64,000 bases of DNA, taken from Eubacterium ventriosum. Its GTDB lineage: Bacteria; Bacillota; Clostridia; Lachnospirales; Lachnospiraceae. The stretch spans positions 2,367,501 to 2,431,500 of the forward strand of contig NZ_CP102282.1 in the NCBI RefSeq assembly GCF_025150745.1, written 5' to 3'. Made by a program: the position numbers and the translations under genes. A model generated the notes under the pieces. It did not search any database and was not told where the DNA came from. It was given only the letters and a program-made list of their open reading frames with translations. This document shows, piece by piece, positions 20,001 through 27,077 of this stretch. How positions within the stretch are numbered: position 1 is the stretch's first letter; each line of letters begins with the position of its first letter.

Positions 20001-20094
20001 TGTTGCCATCCATAAAAGTCGATGTTGCAAAGCCTGTTACAATCAGTGCTACTGCAAGTACAACAGCAAGTACTTTTTTCTGCCAATTTTTCAT
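14080..20094 (-). CDS. Secreted subtilisin-like serine protease with C-terminal dockerin
   Basis: The 2004-residue protein has a signal peptide (about 1-28) and a Lys/Asp-rich propeptide. Its S8 catalytic domain has Asp244 (VVAVIDTGVDYNHEDL), His300 (DDHGHGTHVTG), oxyanion Asn390 (AAAGNES) and Ser466 (NGTSMAAP). Beta-rich and Fn3/Ig-like (Big_2-type) modules follow. Residues 1941-2004 are a type I dockerin with two calcium-loop repeats, GDVNMDGKVTAVDAM and ADVNGDGKITAVDAM. Identical AVDAM segments in both repeats suggest the usual dual-binding symmetry. The next gene encodes cohesin-like domains, so the protease is probably complex-bound outside the cell. AAGGAGG lies 10 nt upstream of the start. 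Confidence 0.92.
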   Translation of the reverse strand: MKNWQKKVLAVVLAVALIVTGFATSTFMDGNSNKVVKETTVSKTNDNKSDVAKADIVSNKDTKTEKSKEPNVSENKNNVDNKIGDPDKKIDYQKIIRETKDEDYRKAVKVKKGGFVVIRKEDKNTKPIEEEQWYKDAKATDSEVIMENTIKDNDGKEHKQVSYKITTDEKDIWSIVDNTNSQNTVEIAEPVYKYFTSEESVPSAEDNKGMDKQWYLKDQKLESVWGNEDYGNTAGEGTVVAVIDTGVDYNHEDLQDNIWTNSAEVSGTTGADDDNNGYVDDVHGINLIDPNETPMDDHGHGTHVTGIIAMENNNVGGVGIAYKSKIMPIKAGGSDGTFYSSDIAKGIEYAYKNGADVINMSFGSSAHSALIENALQDAFGSCVLVAAAGNESTPTADCPLGGRNMYPASYSYVIGVMAYDEANSFASFSNWDYKPNANAEYEVVAPGVSVYSTLPNGRYASWNGTSMAAPMVSAEAAILRSSLKDKSTYSSRYIMGQLVGATEDKITYYNEGIKKTYNYSKLSLTDSLTNKPKPNLNVYEVYAFDSEDISKANNGDGIIQPGETIDLAIGLRNQWGAAKDVTITVNATTNGIDNRYVEFVSDKEVGIDDIGSFGTQNNGFKYNELKTVVGVEHPIRVKIKDNAPNDLNIQFNINYKAKNGLDENDTTVYRQSYDTTYTIHIVKGTVLSGKITEDTTLTADNYYIVKNSLLIPKGVTVNVEPGTKIQFWASDQYSAYGDNYIASISVKGNMHFNGTEGQPIELFPGKGFEQYCVNVKKSDSGTVDMNYVNITNPTINISSGSHLSCVQNMDLVYDRYFSNGNLCIDTKGARINAEYLEKSKISNFRSSPLYTEAMVYGDMDTVLFDNCYLGSQFYVDGFIGNVKSSINCTYLVNEASVDFNYGVVRKASKFANPGEYFRTPDCSVVSNIYNVNGKKYVAYKFDNYFYRENNVDGYDTKAFDNYLTLEKVLEKNNAHLAMLNLNDTDEKNILNKVFNDILGEGSSKDLELAGGYYYDEDNDKILDVKGEETSNVERYRFSKDSRIGTYRIYNSAVTCYGVRNLRKYVLVEFPEETKDSVINNPNISLENTGVLKNTAFKGNAILNRLICTDTSEWMKIITPSNSNLTYMATDNYWGTTDENLIQKQLVDFDTNTNYADIITSPYLDKPSEETYPCVSDIYITDKNGDKVDTVGNGTYDVHVLFNRDMDKNTDPMVSYGPDDPYTDYTLKGQWNSSREWVGKMPIKVLINQGHQYFRVKDAVAADDHWLTTGTDWGRFEFDVTASGAEALTLQSEGRVGSIYLNWTQDEYDTMAGYNIYRSETGEEGSFKKINSSILSSEEKEYEDKKVEAGKKYYYYFTVVDTAMSESRPSNITSNTAVDDKPPVIKHTALKSITNGVGATITATVKDNIGVEGVTLFYRMEGEDNFKSVPMNNTTGNYYNAHINAEDITVGNLQYYIEATDGINYAYNGSATEPNVTPVESKAFVSSVKADNGEVGKSMTGIVKGVNFNESDRVVIDDKEVDTEYVSAKELKFTFKPEYMGKKKVELTENQVVVASIDDAFDVTDSNVKVYNEDTIITKELAKSQNSYLKTNFNGKINSLEVTLKDGGKYFSSSLSYISGNSSGNTYKYKFNNQSINGGKLGYFEYYNESTEVRPEVISVKINGVEVENLDYDSERISFIEQSEYVPVNDIKVKKSSATLDIGDSFTPNVTVSPANATYHDYADYSYDSSVLKQNDDGSFTAIQSGSTTVTVSCDGKTTYIDVQVNELPVKEITSEQNKYSGTVGNIVTIKLQAKPIESIATINWSYNDSVKLVQSTDNGRTCVFELTKTGSTTVTAYYNNAKCEIPIEIFKDEAYVEFGQDIVTMYPDETYSFDAQVRNDTSNEKRSLQWTSSNTAVAEVNSDGIITAKGNGYAVISASLEKSSQKASIIVLVNSSATSYELGDVNMDGKVTAVDAMLALKLALLDNPTDAILGLADVNGDGKITAVDAMRILQYATGEITQFK

Positions 20095-20273
20095 AACAAA
20101 AAACCTCCTTCTACTTGTATTTTAATGTTTCTACTTTTGATTCTAGTTATCCACTGTTATTAGAATCTTTCATAGTTACATTATAATACATTGGAAGGAG
20201 GCTTTTTTTCACAAACTGACCCCTATTAAGTTTACTCTTCATATCATCAGCTAGCTAGTTTATAATTCCACAA

Positions 20274-21392
20274 CTATCCCCAAACTTCTTTGGCTATTTC
20301 CTTAACAAGTGTAAGCTTGGCCCACTGTTCTTCTTCTGTAAGTTTGTTTCCAATCTCACATGATGCGAACCCACACTGAGGGCTTAAGTAAAGTCTGTCT
20401 AATGGAATGTATTTTTCTGCTTCGTGTATTCTATTTATTACTTCCTCTTTATTTTCCAACTTAGGTGACTTAGTTGTAATCAAGCCAAGTACTACTTTCT
20501 TGTCTCCTGAAACTTTTGCAAGTGGTTCAAAACCGCCTGAACGTTCATCATCGAATTCAAGATAATATGCATCTACATTTTCCTCACCGAACAATATATC
20601 TGCTACCGGGTCATATGCTCCGCTGTTAGCATATGTTGAATGGAAATTTCCACGACATACATGTGTATTGATTACCATATCAGCAGGTGCATTTTTTATT
20701 ACCTTGTTATTTATATCTCTATGGATTTTCTGAATTTCTTTTAAGCCCTCCTGTGTTGTACCGTATGCCAAATGACCTGACTTGTCAGCCATCATTCCCC
20801 ATGTGCAGTCATCTAACTGTATGTTTCTGCATCCTGCTTCATACAAATCATTAATAACCTTGCCGTATGCTTTTACAATATCCTCTGCTAATTCCTTATC
20901 TGTAGCATAATATTTTAATGTATGTTCTCTGTTAAATGGCATTGTAAACTGTGCCAAAAACTGTGCAGGTGATGGCATAGTCTGCTTTGCAACTGTGTTT
21001 TCATCTTCAAACTGTTTTACAAATTTGAAATGTTCTACGAAAGGATGCTCTTCTTTTATGCCAACTTTTCCTACCAAATATGTATCATCAACCATTGCAT
21101 CCTCACCGTGGAAAGGTAAACCTGTCTTTGTAGGTGCATGACCTACTCCATCAAATCCCCACATAAAATCAAGATGCCATGTTGCTCTTCTAAATTCGCC
21201 GTCTGTTATAACGTTGTATCCTAATTCTTTCACTTTAGTAATTAATTCTGTTATGCTTTCATCCTCAACCTTTTTAAGTTCGTCGTACCCTATACTTCCA
21301 TTGTCGAACTGATTTCTTGCTTTTTTAAGCTTCTCAGGTCTTAAGAAGCTTCCTACAAAATCCTATCTAAAAGGTGTCTGTAACTTACTCAT
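20274..21392 (-). pseudogene. MetE/YxjG-like cobalamin-independent methionine synthase family gene with an amber codon at position 10
   Basis: The original frame starts at 21392 behind GGAGG and reads MSKLQTPFR-TAG-DFVGSFLRPEKLKK. The TAG (21363-21365) interrupts the conserved N-terminal FVGSFLRP motif. The rest is open to the stop and includes the zinc ligand motifs NTHVCRGN and SPQCGFAS of the MetE C-terminal fold. Intact length would be 372 residues, normal for the YxjG/YxjH branch, which transfers methyl groups to homocysteine. The first in-frame ATG after the TAG is at 21233 and would lose the motif. Likely a recent nonsense mutation. Amber suppression or a sequence error are alternatives. 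Confidence 0.8.
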
Positions 21393-21621
21393 ATTTTTTC
21401 CTCCTATGCTTGCTCTTTATAATATTTTTTTAATTTCTTATTATTTTATATCTGAAAAAAACTTAAATTTTCTCATCATATTTTAAGAAACTTTTTTTAT
21501 CTGTTCTGTTGCCTTTACCATATTTCGAAGGCTTAAATCTGTTTTCTTTCCCCCTCCATTTCATACTTGTTTGATAGGAGTTATTATACTTAATATATAG
21601 TTTATTGAAAAATATAAAAAA
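21393..21621 (-). promoter_or_regulatory. Leader and promoter region of the MetE-like gene
   Basis: This stretch has a -10-like TATAAT (minus strand, near 21580) with a weak -35 about 16 nt before it, and a long AT-rich leader of about 190 nt. I saw no SAM-riboswitch core (no GAGGGACTGGCCC-like segment) and no open frame. Confidence 0.35.
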
Positions 21622-21664
21622 AAAACAGGTTGTCCATAGTTTTAAACTATAAACAACCTGTTTT
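21622..21664 (-). terminator. Terminator of the LysR-type regulator, with a MET-box-like palindrome in its loop
   Basis: AAAACAGGTTGT pairs with ACAACCTGTTTT. On the minus strand it runs into a long T stretch. The hairpin loop holds ATAGTT-TTA-AACTAT. Confidence 0.8.
21636..21650. promoter_or_regulatory. MET-box-like site ATAGTTnnnAACTAT
   Basis: ATAGTTTTAAACTAT matches the core of the MET-box (TATAGTTtnaAACTATA) bound by MtaR/MetR regulators in streptococci. It is about 60 bp upstream of the presumed promoter of the MetE-like gene, where LysR-type activators normally sit. The adjacent regulator looks MtaR-like. Confidence 0.5.
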
Positions 21665-21743
21665 CTTAAGTGAATTTATTACTGATTTCCTTATTATTTT
21701 AACAGTTTATTCTTGGAATTTTTTATTGTTTAAAAGAGTATGA

Positions 21744-22643
21744 TTACTCAAAATATTTTTTTAACACTTCTAAATATGTATATCCCAGTCCGCTGATTCT
21801 GCCTTTCTTATGGGTAATATAACCTATTCTCATATCACTTTCATCTGCCAAAGGTACAGCAATAATATCTTTACCATTTAATTTTTTGTCAATAACACCA
21901 CTACAAACAGTGTAACCATTTAGACCTATAAGCAGGTTAAACAAAGTTGCCCTATCCCTAACTCTTATGTTCTTTTTGCGCTCAGAAGCCGAAAAAATTT
22001 CTTCTGAAAAATAAAATGAATTATGCTCTCCCTGTTCAAAAGAAAGGTATGGGTATTGCTCCAATTCTTCATTAGTAATCACTGTATTTCCTGCAAGTGG
22101 ATGTTTTCTGCTAATAAATACATGAGGGCTTGCCACAAATAACTGGTGGAATTCCAAATCATGAGATTTTAAAATTTTCTGAATTACTTTTTCATTAAAA
22201 TCATTTAAGAACAGAATTCCTATCTCGCTTCGCATTCTTGCCACATCTTCTATAATTTCATAAGTTTGTGTTTCTCTTAGGCTGAAATCATATTCGTCCT
22301 GACCGTATTTTTTTATTAAATCAACAAAAGCATTAACTGCAAAAGAATAGTGTTGTGTTGAAACGCAAAACTGCTTCTTTCCACCGTTGTTTCCTTTGTA
22401 CTTGTCCTCTAAAATTGCCGCCTGCTCTAACACCTGTCTTGCATATCCCAAGAAATCTTCTCCTTCCTTTGAAATGCTGATTCCCTTGTTAGTTCTGTTG
22501 AATATTATAATATTCATCTCCTTCTCCAATTCATGTATAGCATTGGTGAGGCTTGGCTGAGAAATGTACAGCTTATTGGCTGCCTCTGTTATAGTTCCTG
22601 TTTCTGCTACTGTTATTGCATATTTTAATTGTTGTAATGTCAT
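21744..22643 (-). CDS. LysR-family regulator, MtaR/CysR-like
   Basis: The 299-residue protein has an N-terminal winged helix (MTLQQLKYAITVAETGTITEAANKLYISQPSLTNAIHELEKEM in outline). The linker FLGYARQVLEQAAILEDKYK and the effector-domain start ETQTYEIIEDV resemble the MtaR/CmbR/CysR group, which controls methionine and cysteine metabolism. It lies directly upstream of the MetE-like gene in the same direction, with its own terminator and a MET-box-like palindrome between them. The regulatory link is inferred. Confidence 0.85.
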   Translation of the reverse strand: MTLQQLKYAITVAETGTITEAANKLYISQPSLTNAIHELEKEMNIIIFNRTNKGISISKEGEDFLGYARQVLEQAAILEDKYKGNNGGKKQFCVSTQHYSFAVNAFVDLIKKYGQDEYDFSLRETQTYEIIEDVARMRSEIGILFLNDFNEKVIQKILKSHDLEFHQLFVASPHVFISRKHPLAGNTVITNEELEQYPYLSFEQGEHNSFYFSEEIFSASERKKNIRVRDRATLFNLLIGLNGYTVCSGVIDKKLNGKDIIAVPLADESDMRIGYITHKKGRISGLGYTYLEVLKKYFE

Positions 22644-22889
22644 ATTTAATTTCCTCTATTTGCATACAATTATTTGTATGGTAACATTTTTTGTAATATT
22701 TTTCCATATGTTTTCACAGTCTCCCATAATCTCCCATAATCTTCCCATAATCTTTTTTTGTGTTTTATGATTAGCGGTTACCTTTTTCATATTTATATAA
22801 CGATATGTATATATTTTTCATATTTATATATTTCTATAACGACATGTACACATTTTTTATAATACATATAAATATGTTTTTTAACTGAT
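22644..22889. other. AT-rich non-coding stretch with short direct repeats
   Basis: No gene is seen. It holds tandem copies of TCTCCCATAA/TCTTCCCATAA near 22720-22750 and two copies of a TTTCATATTTATATA block followed by ATAACGATATGT or ATAACGACATGT. It is probably the promoter region of the LysR gene plus spacer. Confidence 0.4.
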
Positions 22890-23107
22890 TTGTTTTCATA
22901 ATATGTATCTGTTATAATACTCATCAGTTAAATTATATTAGTCACTTAAGCTTTTCACTAAAAACTTAATATTAAATTAAAAACTTAATCTTGTACCTTC
23001 AACTACAATGGGGGGATTTTTTTGAATTCATAAAAATAACTAGTACCCAAAAATGCAACAAAGCGGCTGCATTAATAACAATGATTATTTTTGCAGCCGC
23101 CTTTTTT
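22890..23107 (+). ncRNA. Candidate small RNA unit: promoter and terminator with no credible reading frame
   Basis: TTGTTT (22890-22895), a 17-nt spacer and TATAAT (22913-22918) form a good promoter. A 9-bp GCGGCTGCA/TGCAGCCGC hairpin (23063-23100) followed by CTTTTTT forms a good terminator on the same strand. The implied transcript is about 180 nt. The only frames are very short and lack a well-placed ribosome site. The hairpin may also end the convergent anti-sigma gene. Expression is unproven. Confidence 0.4.
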
Positions 23108-23159
23108 ATATTTAGTTTTTCATACTTTGTATTTCCACTCTCATAAACTATGGTTCTCT

Positions 23160-24041
23160 CTATTTTATACTATAAACTGTATAAACTATCTTACTATCCG
23201 CCTTTGGATTTTTTTTACCCTGATTTAATCCATCCGGATTCAAGTCTGAAATTTTTCCAATCTTAGGTGTTACCTTTATTTTCTTTGTTTCCTTAGTTTT
23301 ATCTTTGTAAGTTACTGTACAGCTAATCTCCACATTCTTGTATAACTGTTCATATACTGCTTTTTTATCTTCCAAAGTTCCATTAAAAGCATCTAGTTTT
23401 GCTATTATAGCCTTTTGTTCCTTTGATAGATATTTAGAATCGTAAGCTATTCCAATGTATGTTTGTGCATCTTTCTGTTTATCATAATCAACCGTAAGCG
23501 ATGTGTACTGAGATTTAGTGTAATCTTCTTCCTTTGTATTTTTATCATCACAACCTGCTATTGAACCAGGCACATTAAGAAGTTTTGATGTTTTCTTTCC
23601 TTCCTTTACAATACTATTTCCTTCAGGATTTGTTATTTGAAAAACCGCATCTTTTATGTCATAAGTAATTTTGTCAATGTTCTTACCCTTACATGTTACC
23701 GGAAATTCTATGCTATAACTAACCTGACTATTTTCTTCGCTGCCACACATTGCTCCGGCAAATCCATTTGTGTCATCTATTGATGAATCACCTTTTGTCA
23801 ATGTTTGTGCATTTACCCTAATAGAAAAACCAGACTGGCTATTTGTTGTAGCCTGATTATTTCCAAGCTGGCTAATACCAACAAAAAGTGCCATACATGC
23901 TGCAACAGCAACTGCCGGTTTAATAAAATTAATTTTTCTTCTCATATTATTTTTTCTGAATAACTGCTTCATCTCTTCCTTTTTATTCTGTTCAAGATGA
24001 ATTTTGTCCAGTGCACTTTTATAATCGCTATTCATATTCAA
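23160..24041 (-). CDS. Membrane-anchored anti-sigma factor-like protein
   Basis: The 293-residue protein has a cytoplasmic N-terminus of about 40 residues (NKKEEMKQLFRKNN), one membrane helix (IKPAVAVAACMALFVGI) and an extracellular domain of about 220 residues. It starts inside the end of an ECF sigma gene (14-bp overlap), the usual sigma/anti-sigma arrangement, as with DUF4179-type proteins. It would hold the sigma factor inactive until an envelope signal. The extracellular part has three Cys but no recognised sensor fold. Confidence 0.75.
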   Translation of the reverse strand: MNMNSDYKSALDKIHLEQNKKEEMKQLFRKNNMRRKINFIKPAVAVAACMALFVGISQLGNNQATTNSQSGFSIRVNAQTLTKGDSSIDDTNGFAGAMCGSEENSQVSYSIEFPVTCKGKNIDKITYDIKDAVFQITNPEGNSIVKEGKKTSKLLNVPGSIAGCDDKNTKEEDYTKSQYTSLTVDYDKQKDAQTYIGIAYDSKYLSKEQKAIIAKLDAFNGTLEDKKAVYEQLYKNVEISCTVTYKDKTKETKKIKVTPKIGKISDLNPDGLNQGKKNPKADSKIVYTVYSIK

Positions 24042-24507
24042 CCTCCATTATCTCTTTTAATTTTTTTCGAGCTCTTGTAAGTTTTGAATTAATTGTGTTT
24101 TGTTTTTGTTTTAGGATTTTTGCAATTTCCTTTATTTTATATCCTTCATAATAATGCAAATAAAGGACATTTCGCTCATCCTCCTTTAGCAATTGAAGCT
24201 CTTCGAGAATTTCTCCTTCTTTTTGTTCAAAAGGAATTTCCATATTCTCAATTGGTACTGTACTCTTCTTTGTTAAAGATTTCTTATAGTCCAGACATTG
24301 ATTAATAGTTACTCTGATCAGCCAGGATTTAATATGCTCTTCATCTTTAAAAATAACTCTTTTAGTCAATAGCTTTACAAAAACCTCCTGCACAATATCT
24401 TCAGCGTCATATTTATTAAACAAATATTGATATGCTATTCTAAAAATCATGTCAGAATAATTTTCTACTATCTCGTTATATTGTTGTTCTGTTTGAATGT
24501 TTAGCAT
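24028..24507 (-). CDS. ECF-type RNA polymerase sigma factor
   Basis: Sigma region 2 (DMIFRIAYQYLFNKYDAEDIVQEVFVKL) and region 4 (LLKEDERNVLYLHYYEGYKIKEIAKIL with KQNTINSKLTRARKKL) are both clear. Length is 159 residues from the chosen start at 24507. An ATG 15 nt further upstream exists, but the best ribosome site (AAAGGAG) lies between the two, 5 nt before the inner ATG. The downstream anti-sigma gene overlaps. The target regulon is unknown. Candidate targets would be envelope genes and its own promoter. Confidence 0.88.
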   Translation of the reverse strand: MLNIQTEQQYNEIVENYSDMIFRIAYQYLFNKYDAEDIVQEVFVKLLTKRVIFKDEEHIKSWLIRVTINQCLDYKKSLTKKSTVPIENMEIPFEQKEGEILEELQLLKEDERNVLYLHYYEGYKIKEIAKILKQKQNTINSKLTRARKKLKEIMEVEYE

Positions 24508-24652
24508 CTTAACTCCTTTCATTAACTAACACGATTTAGAATAGTATTTTAGTGCATTTAAGTTTTAATTTTTTTCTTTTTGTATTTTCAAGCTATTTCC
24601 GGGAGTCTAAGCATGATTTCTACCTCATAGAAGTGCTATTCTCATAATAATC

Positions 24653-25984
24653 TCATCCTATTAATCTATATATTCCTTCTTCATCTGCCATAATTGCTGT
24701 TTCATAGAATTTCTTTACAGCTTTTATCATATACTCTGTATCCTTTACCCCTGCAGTTTCATAAGGTGAATGCATTGCAAGCTGTGCAAGTCCTATATCT
24801 ACTGTGTTAAGTGAAACATGACTGTTTGAAATATTACCAAGTGTTGAGCCACCCGGAATATCTGAACGGTTAACATATGACTGAACTTCTACTCCTACTT
24901 TCTTGCATATTTCTTTAAATATTGATGCCGATATTGCATCTGTTGTGTATTTTTGATTTGCATTATATTTTATAACAATTCCTTTGTTCATATATGGTCG
25001 GTTAGTAGGGTCTGCTTTTTCCTTATAATTAGGATGTACTGCATGAGCATTGTCTGCTGAAAGCATAAATGATGATGCACACACTCTTATAAAATCCTCA
25101 CTGTCTTTTCCCATACACATTGAAATTCTTGAAAGTACATCATAAAGAAATGAAGAATCTGCTCCCTGCTTTGTTGTACTTCCTACCTCTTCATTGTCAA
25201 AAATAGCACATACATTAACACTTTTGTTATTTTCCTTATTATCTGTTAAAGCTTTAATACAACTAAATGCACACATTACATCATCTAGTCTTGGAGCTGA
25301 CATAAATTCATTATCTGCACCCCATATTGTTCCGCATTCTCTATTATACAAAAACAAATCTGTACTAATAATATCCTCTATTGCTACACCTGCCTCATTT
25401 GCAATTATTTGGTCAAATTTGTCTTTTGAAGCAATTTCGCCAAACAGCGGAATCATATCTTTTTGTGGATTATATGATATTCCATTATTAGCATTCCTGT
25501 TCATGTGAATTGCAAGATTTGGAATCAGGCACAAATTCCTATCTACATTTAAAAGAACCGGCTTTAACGTATTTCCATCTTTTACAATAACACGTCCTGC
25601 TACCGAAAGTGGTCTGTCAAGCCAAGGTGCCATAAGCATTCCACCGTATTTTTCCACATTTAATGTTACGTAATTATTGTCTTCAACCATTTCAGGATTT
25701 TCTTTTATTTTAAATGCAGGCGAATCGCTATGTGCTGCTGCTATTTGAAAATTGTAAAAATCCATATTATCAGGCACTTGAAAAGCAATTATTGATGAAT
25801 CATTTCTTGTAACATAATACTTTCCACCCTGTTCAATCTTCCATTTATTTCTCTCGTTTAATTTTATAAATCCTGCCTTCTCCAGCATTGTTGAAAAATT
25901 CTTAACAACGTGAAAAGCTGTAGGACTGTCCTTAATAAAATCCATTAATTCTTTTGATATTTCTATTTGTTTGTCCAACAACAT
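24653..25984 (-). CDS. apeB: M18-family aminopeptidase (aspartyl aminopeptidase type)
   Basis: The 443-residue protein has the M18 metal-binding motifs. AAHSDSPAFK (His85) comes first, then a central Asp in the APRLDD segment, DNEEVGSTTKQGADS with the catalytic Glu, and a C-terminal His in AMHSPYETAG. These cytosolic zinc enzymes form large tetrahedral dodecamers and remove N-terminal acidic residues from peptides. It appears monocistronic. The gene symbol is by family only. Confidence 0.9.
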   Translation of the reverse strand: MLLDKQIEISKELMDFIKDSPTAFHVVKNFSTMLEKAGFIKLNERNKWKIEQGGKYYVTRNDSSIIAFQVPDNMDFYNFQIAAAHSDSPAFKIKENPEMVEDNNYVTLNVEKYGGMLMAPWLDRPLSVAGRVIVKDGNTLKPVLLNVDRNLCLIPNLAIHMNRNANNGISYNPQKDMIPLFGEIASKDKFDQIIANEAGVAIEDIISTDLFLYNRECGTIWGADNEFMSAPRLDDVMCAFSCIKALTDNKENNKSVNVCAIFDNEEVGSTTKQGADSSFLYDVLSRISMCMGKDSEDFIRVCASSFMLSADNAHAVHPNYKEKADPTNRPYMNKGIVIKYNANQKYTTDAISASIFKEICKKVGVEVQSYVNRSDIPGGSTLGNISNSHVSLNTVDIGLAQLAMHSPYETAGVKDTEYMIKAVKKFYETAIMADEEGIYRLIG

Positions 25985-26009
25985 AATTCCTCCTAATTTA
26001 CTCTTAAAA

Positions 26010-26040
26010 AGGATAATAAATGTTTAACATTTATTATCCT
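26010..26040 (-). terminator. Terminator of the HEPN-MNT operon
   Basis: AGGATAATAAATG pairs with CATTTATTATCCT around a 5-nt loop, followed on the minus strand by TTTTTAA. Confidence 0.8.
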
Positions 26041-26045
26041 AATCT

Positions 26046-26465
26046 TTAATTATTTTCTCTTATTTTATCTTCTATGTAAATTTCCACAGCATCTAGCAAC
26101 TGTTCTGCTGTTTCAATCTGCTGAACTGTCTCTTCCTTCGTTATTAAATAAAAATCGTCATAATCGGAATTGTGCCTAACAGTCTGCGCTTTGCTAATTT
26201 TTCTTCCTAAATCTTTCGAAAAAATCTCTGTTTTTATATAATTCTTATTAAAATTTGCCAATGTATCTTTATGTCTTTTATAGGCAACATTTTCTAAAGC
26301 AAAAACTGCACAAATAGAATGATATATACTATAGTAAGCTCTATTATTAGCTGCTCTATAATGTTCTTCTTTCAAGTTACTAATTGCAGTTTCTAAATCT
26401 TCTTTCGCAACATCTAATCTGTGTCTTGCCAAATCAAAAATATTTCCTTCATCACTATGCAGCAT
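26046..26465 (-). CDS. HEPN-domain protein (toxin-side partner of an MNT protein)
   Basis: The 139-residue all-helical protein matches the HEPN family found beside minimal nucleotidyltransferases. It has RAYYSIYHSICAVFALENV in the middle and a C-terminal VRHNSDYDDFY that holds the Arg-His type motif. HEPN proteins are often RNases kept inactive by the partner. Its start overlaps the end of the nucleotidyltransferase gene by 11 bp, indicating translational coupling. Confidence 0.82.
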   Translation of the reverse strand: MLHSDEGNIFDLARHRLDVAKEDLETAISNLKEEHYRAANNRAYYSIYHSICAVFALENVAYKRHKDTLANFNKNYIKTEIFSKDLGRKISKAQTVRHNSDYDDFYLITKEETVQQIETAEQLLDAVEIYIEDKIRENN

Positions 26466-26793
26466 ATAATTTTACCCCCTCCTTTTCTATATTTCTATAA
26501 AAAGGATATGCTTCAATCCATTTTCTAAAATGATTTTCATTTTTTACTATAGGCATTATCATCAAGTCATTGTCCAAATTAATATCGAATGTTATATCTG
26601 ATAATTTTGCATCATAATCTTTTATATTCTGTTCATCCAAATCAACCAATATCATTATATCTATATCCGATTCTTCGTTTTGGTCTCCACGTGCATATGA
26701 ACCATATAAAATAACATTTTTTAAATGACATCCATACACTTCTTTTATCTCATTTGTATACTCTTGTAATGTTGTCCAAATCATATTTGTCAT
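26455..26793 (-). CDS. MNT-type nucleotidyltransferase (antitoxin-side partner)
   Basis: The 112-residue protein has the pol-beta-like minimal nucleotidyltransferase core: GSYARGDQNEESDIDIMIL (from residue 31) with the GS motif and the two metal-binding Asp (43, 45). In characterised HEPN-MNT pairs the MNT protein AMPylates and silences the HEPN RNase. The gene is first in the two-gene operon. Confidence 0.85.
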   Translation of the reverse strand: MTNMIWTTLQEYTNEIKEVYGCHLKNVILYGSYARGDQNEESDIDIMILVDLDEQNIKDYDAKLSDITFDINLDNDLMIMPIVKNENHFRKWIEAYPFYRNIEKEGVKLYAA

Positions 26794-26870
26794 ATGCCCT
26801 CACTCCTCTCTTTATACGATTATAACAAATCTAAAATAAATATAATAGTAATATGATAAATATTTTCTCT

Positions 26871-26969
26871 TTATTTCATTCTTAAAAACTTCCTATAAAA
26901 AATATACCCTACACCACTTGTTATTGCTTCCGTCACTGGAAATGTTAGCCAGAATACATTTAATCCAAA
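26871..26969 (-). pseudogene. C-terminal relic of a MATE-family efflux transporter
   Basis: A 32-codon frame bounded by stops reads FGLNVFWLTFPVTEAITS and ends with IFYRKFLRMK. It resembles the last helix and basic tail of MATE transporters. No start or upstream helices survive. The rest of the 284-bp gap is AT-rich without other features, apart from a weak AGGCAA/TTGCCT hairpin at 27008-27042. Confidence 0.5.
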
Positions 26970-27077
26970 TCAGCTTCATTGTAGTATTACATTTTTTTAA
27001 AGTCAACGAAAAAAAGGCAACTCCAAAAATTAATTTGAAATTGCCTAATTTTATAATATTTAATTAACTTAAATATC

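Noticed and set aside
21363-21365. Pyrrolysine at the TAG of the MetE-like gene
   Set aside because: Pyrrolysine is known in methylamine methyltransferases at the active site, not in this N-terminal motif, and no pyl genes are in the window.
21393-21743. SAM (S-box) riboswitch upstream of the MetE-like gene
   Set aside because: The conserved core segments are absent; only a GGAGGG similarity was seen.
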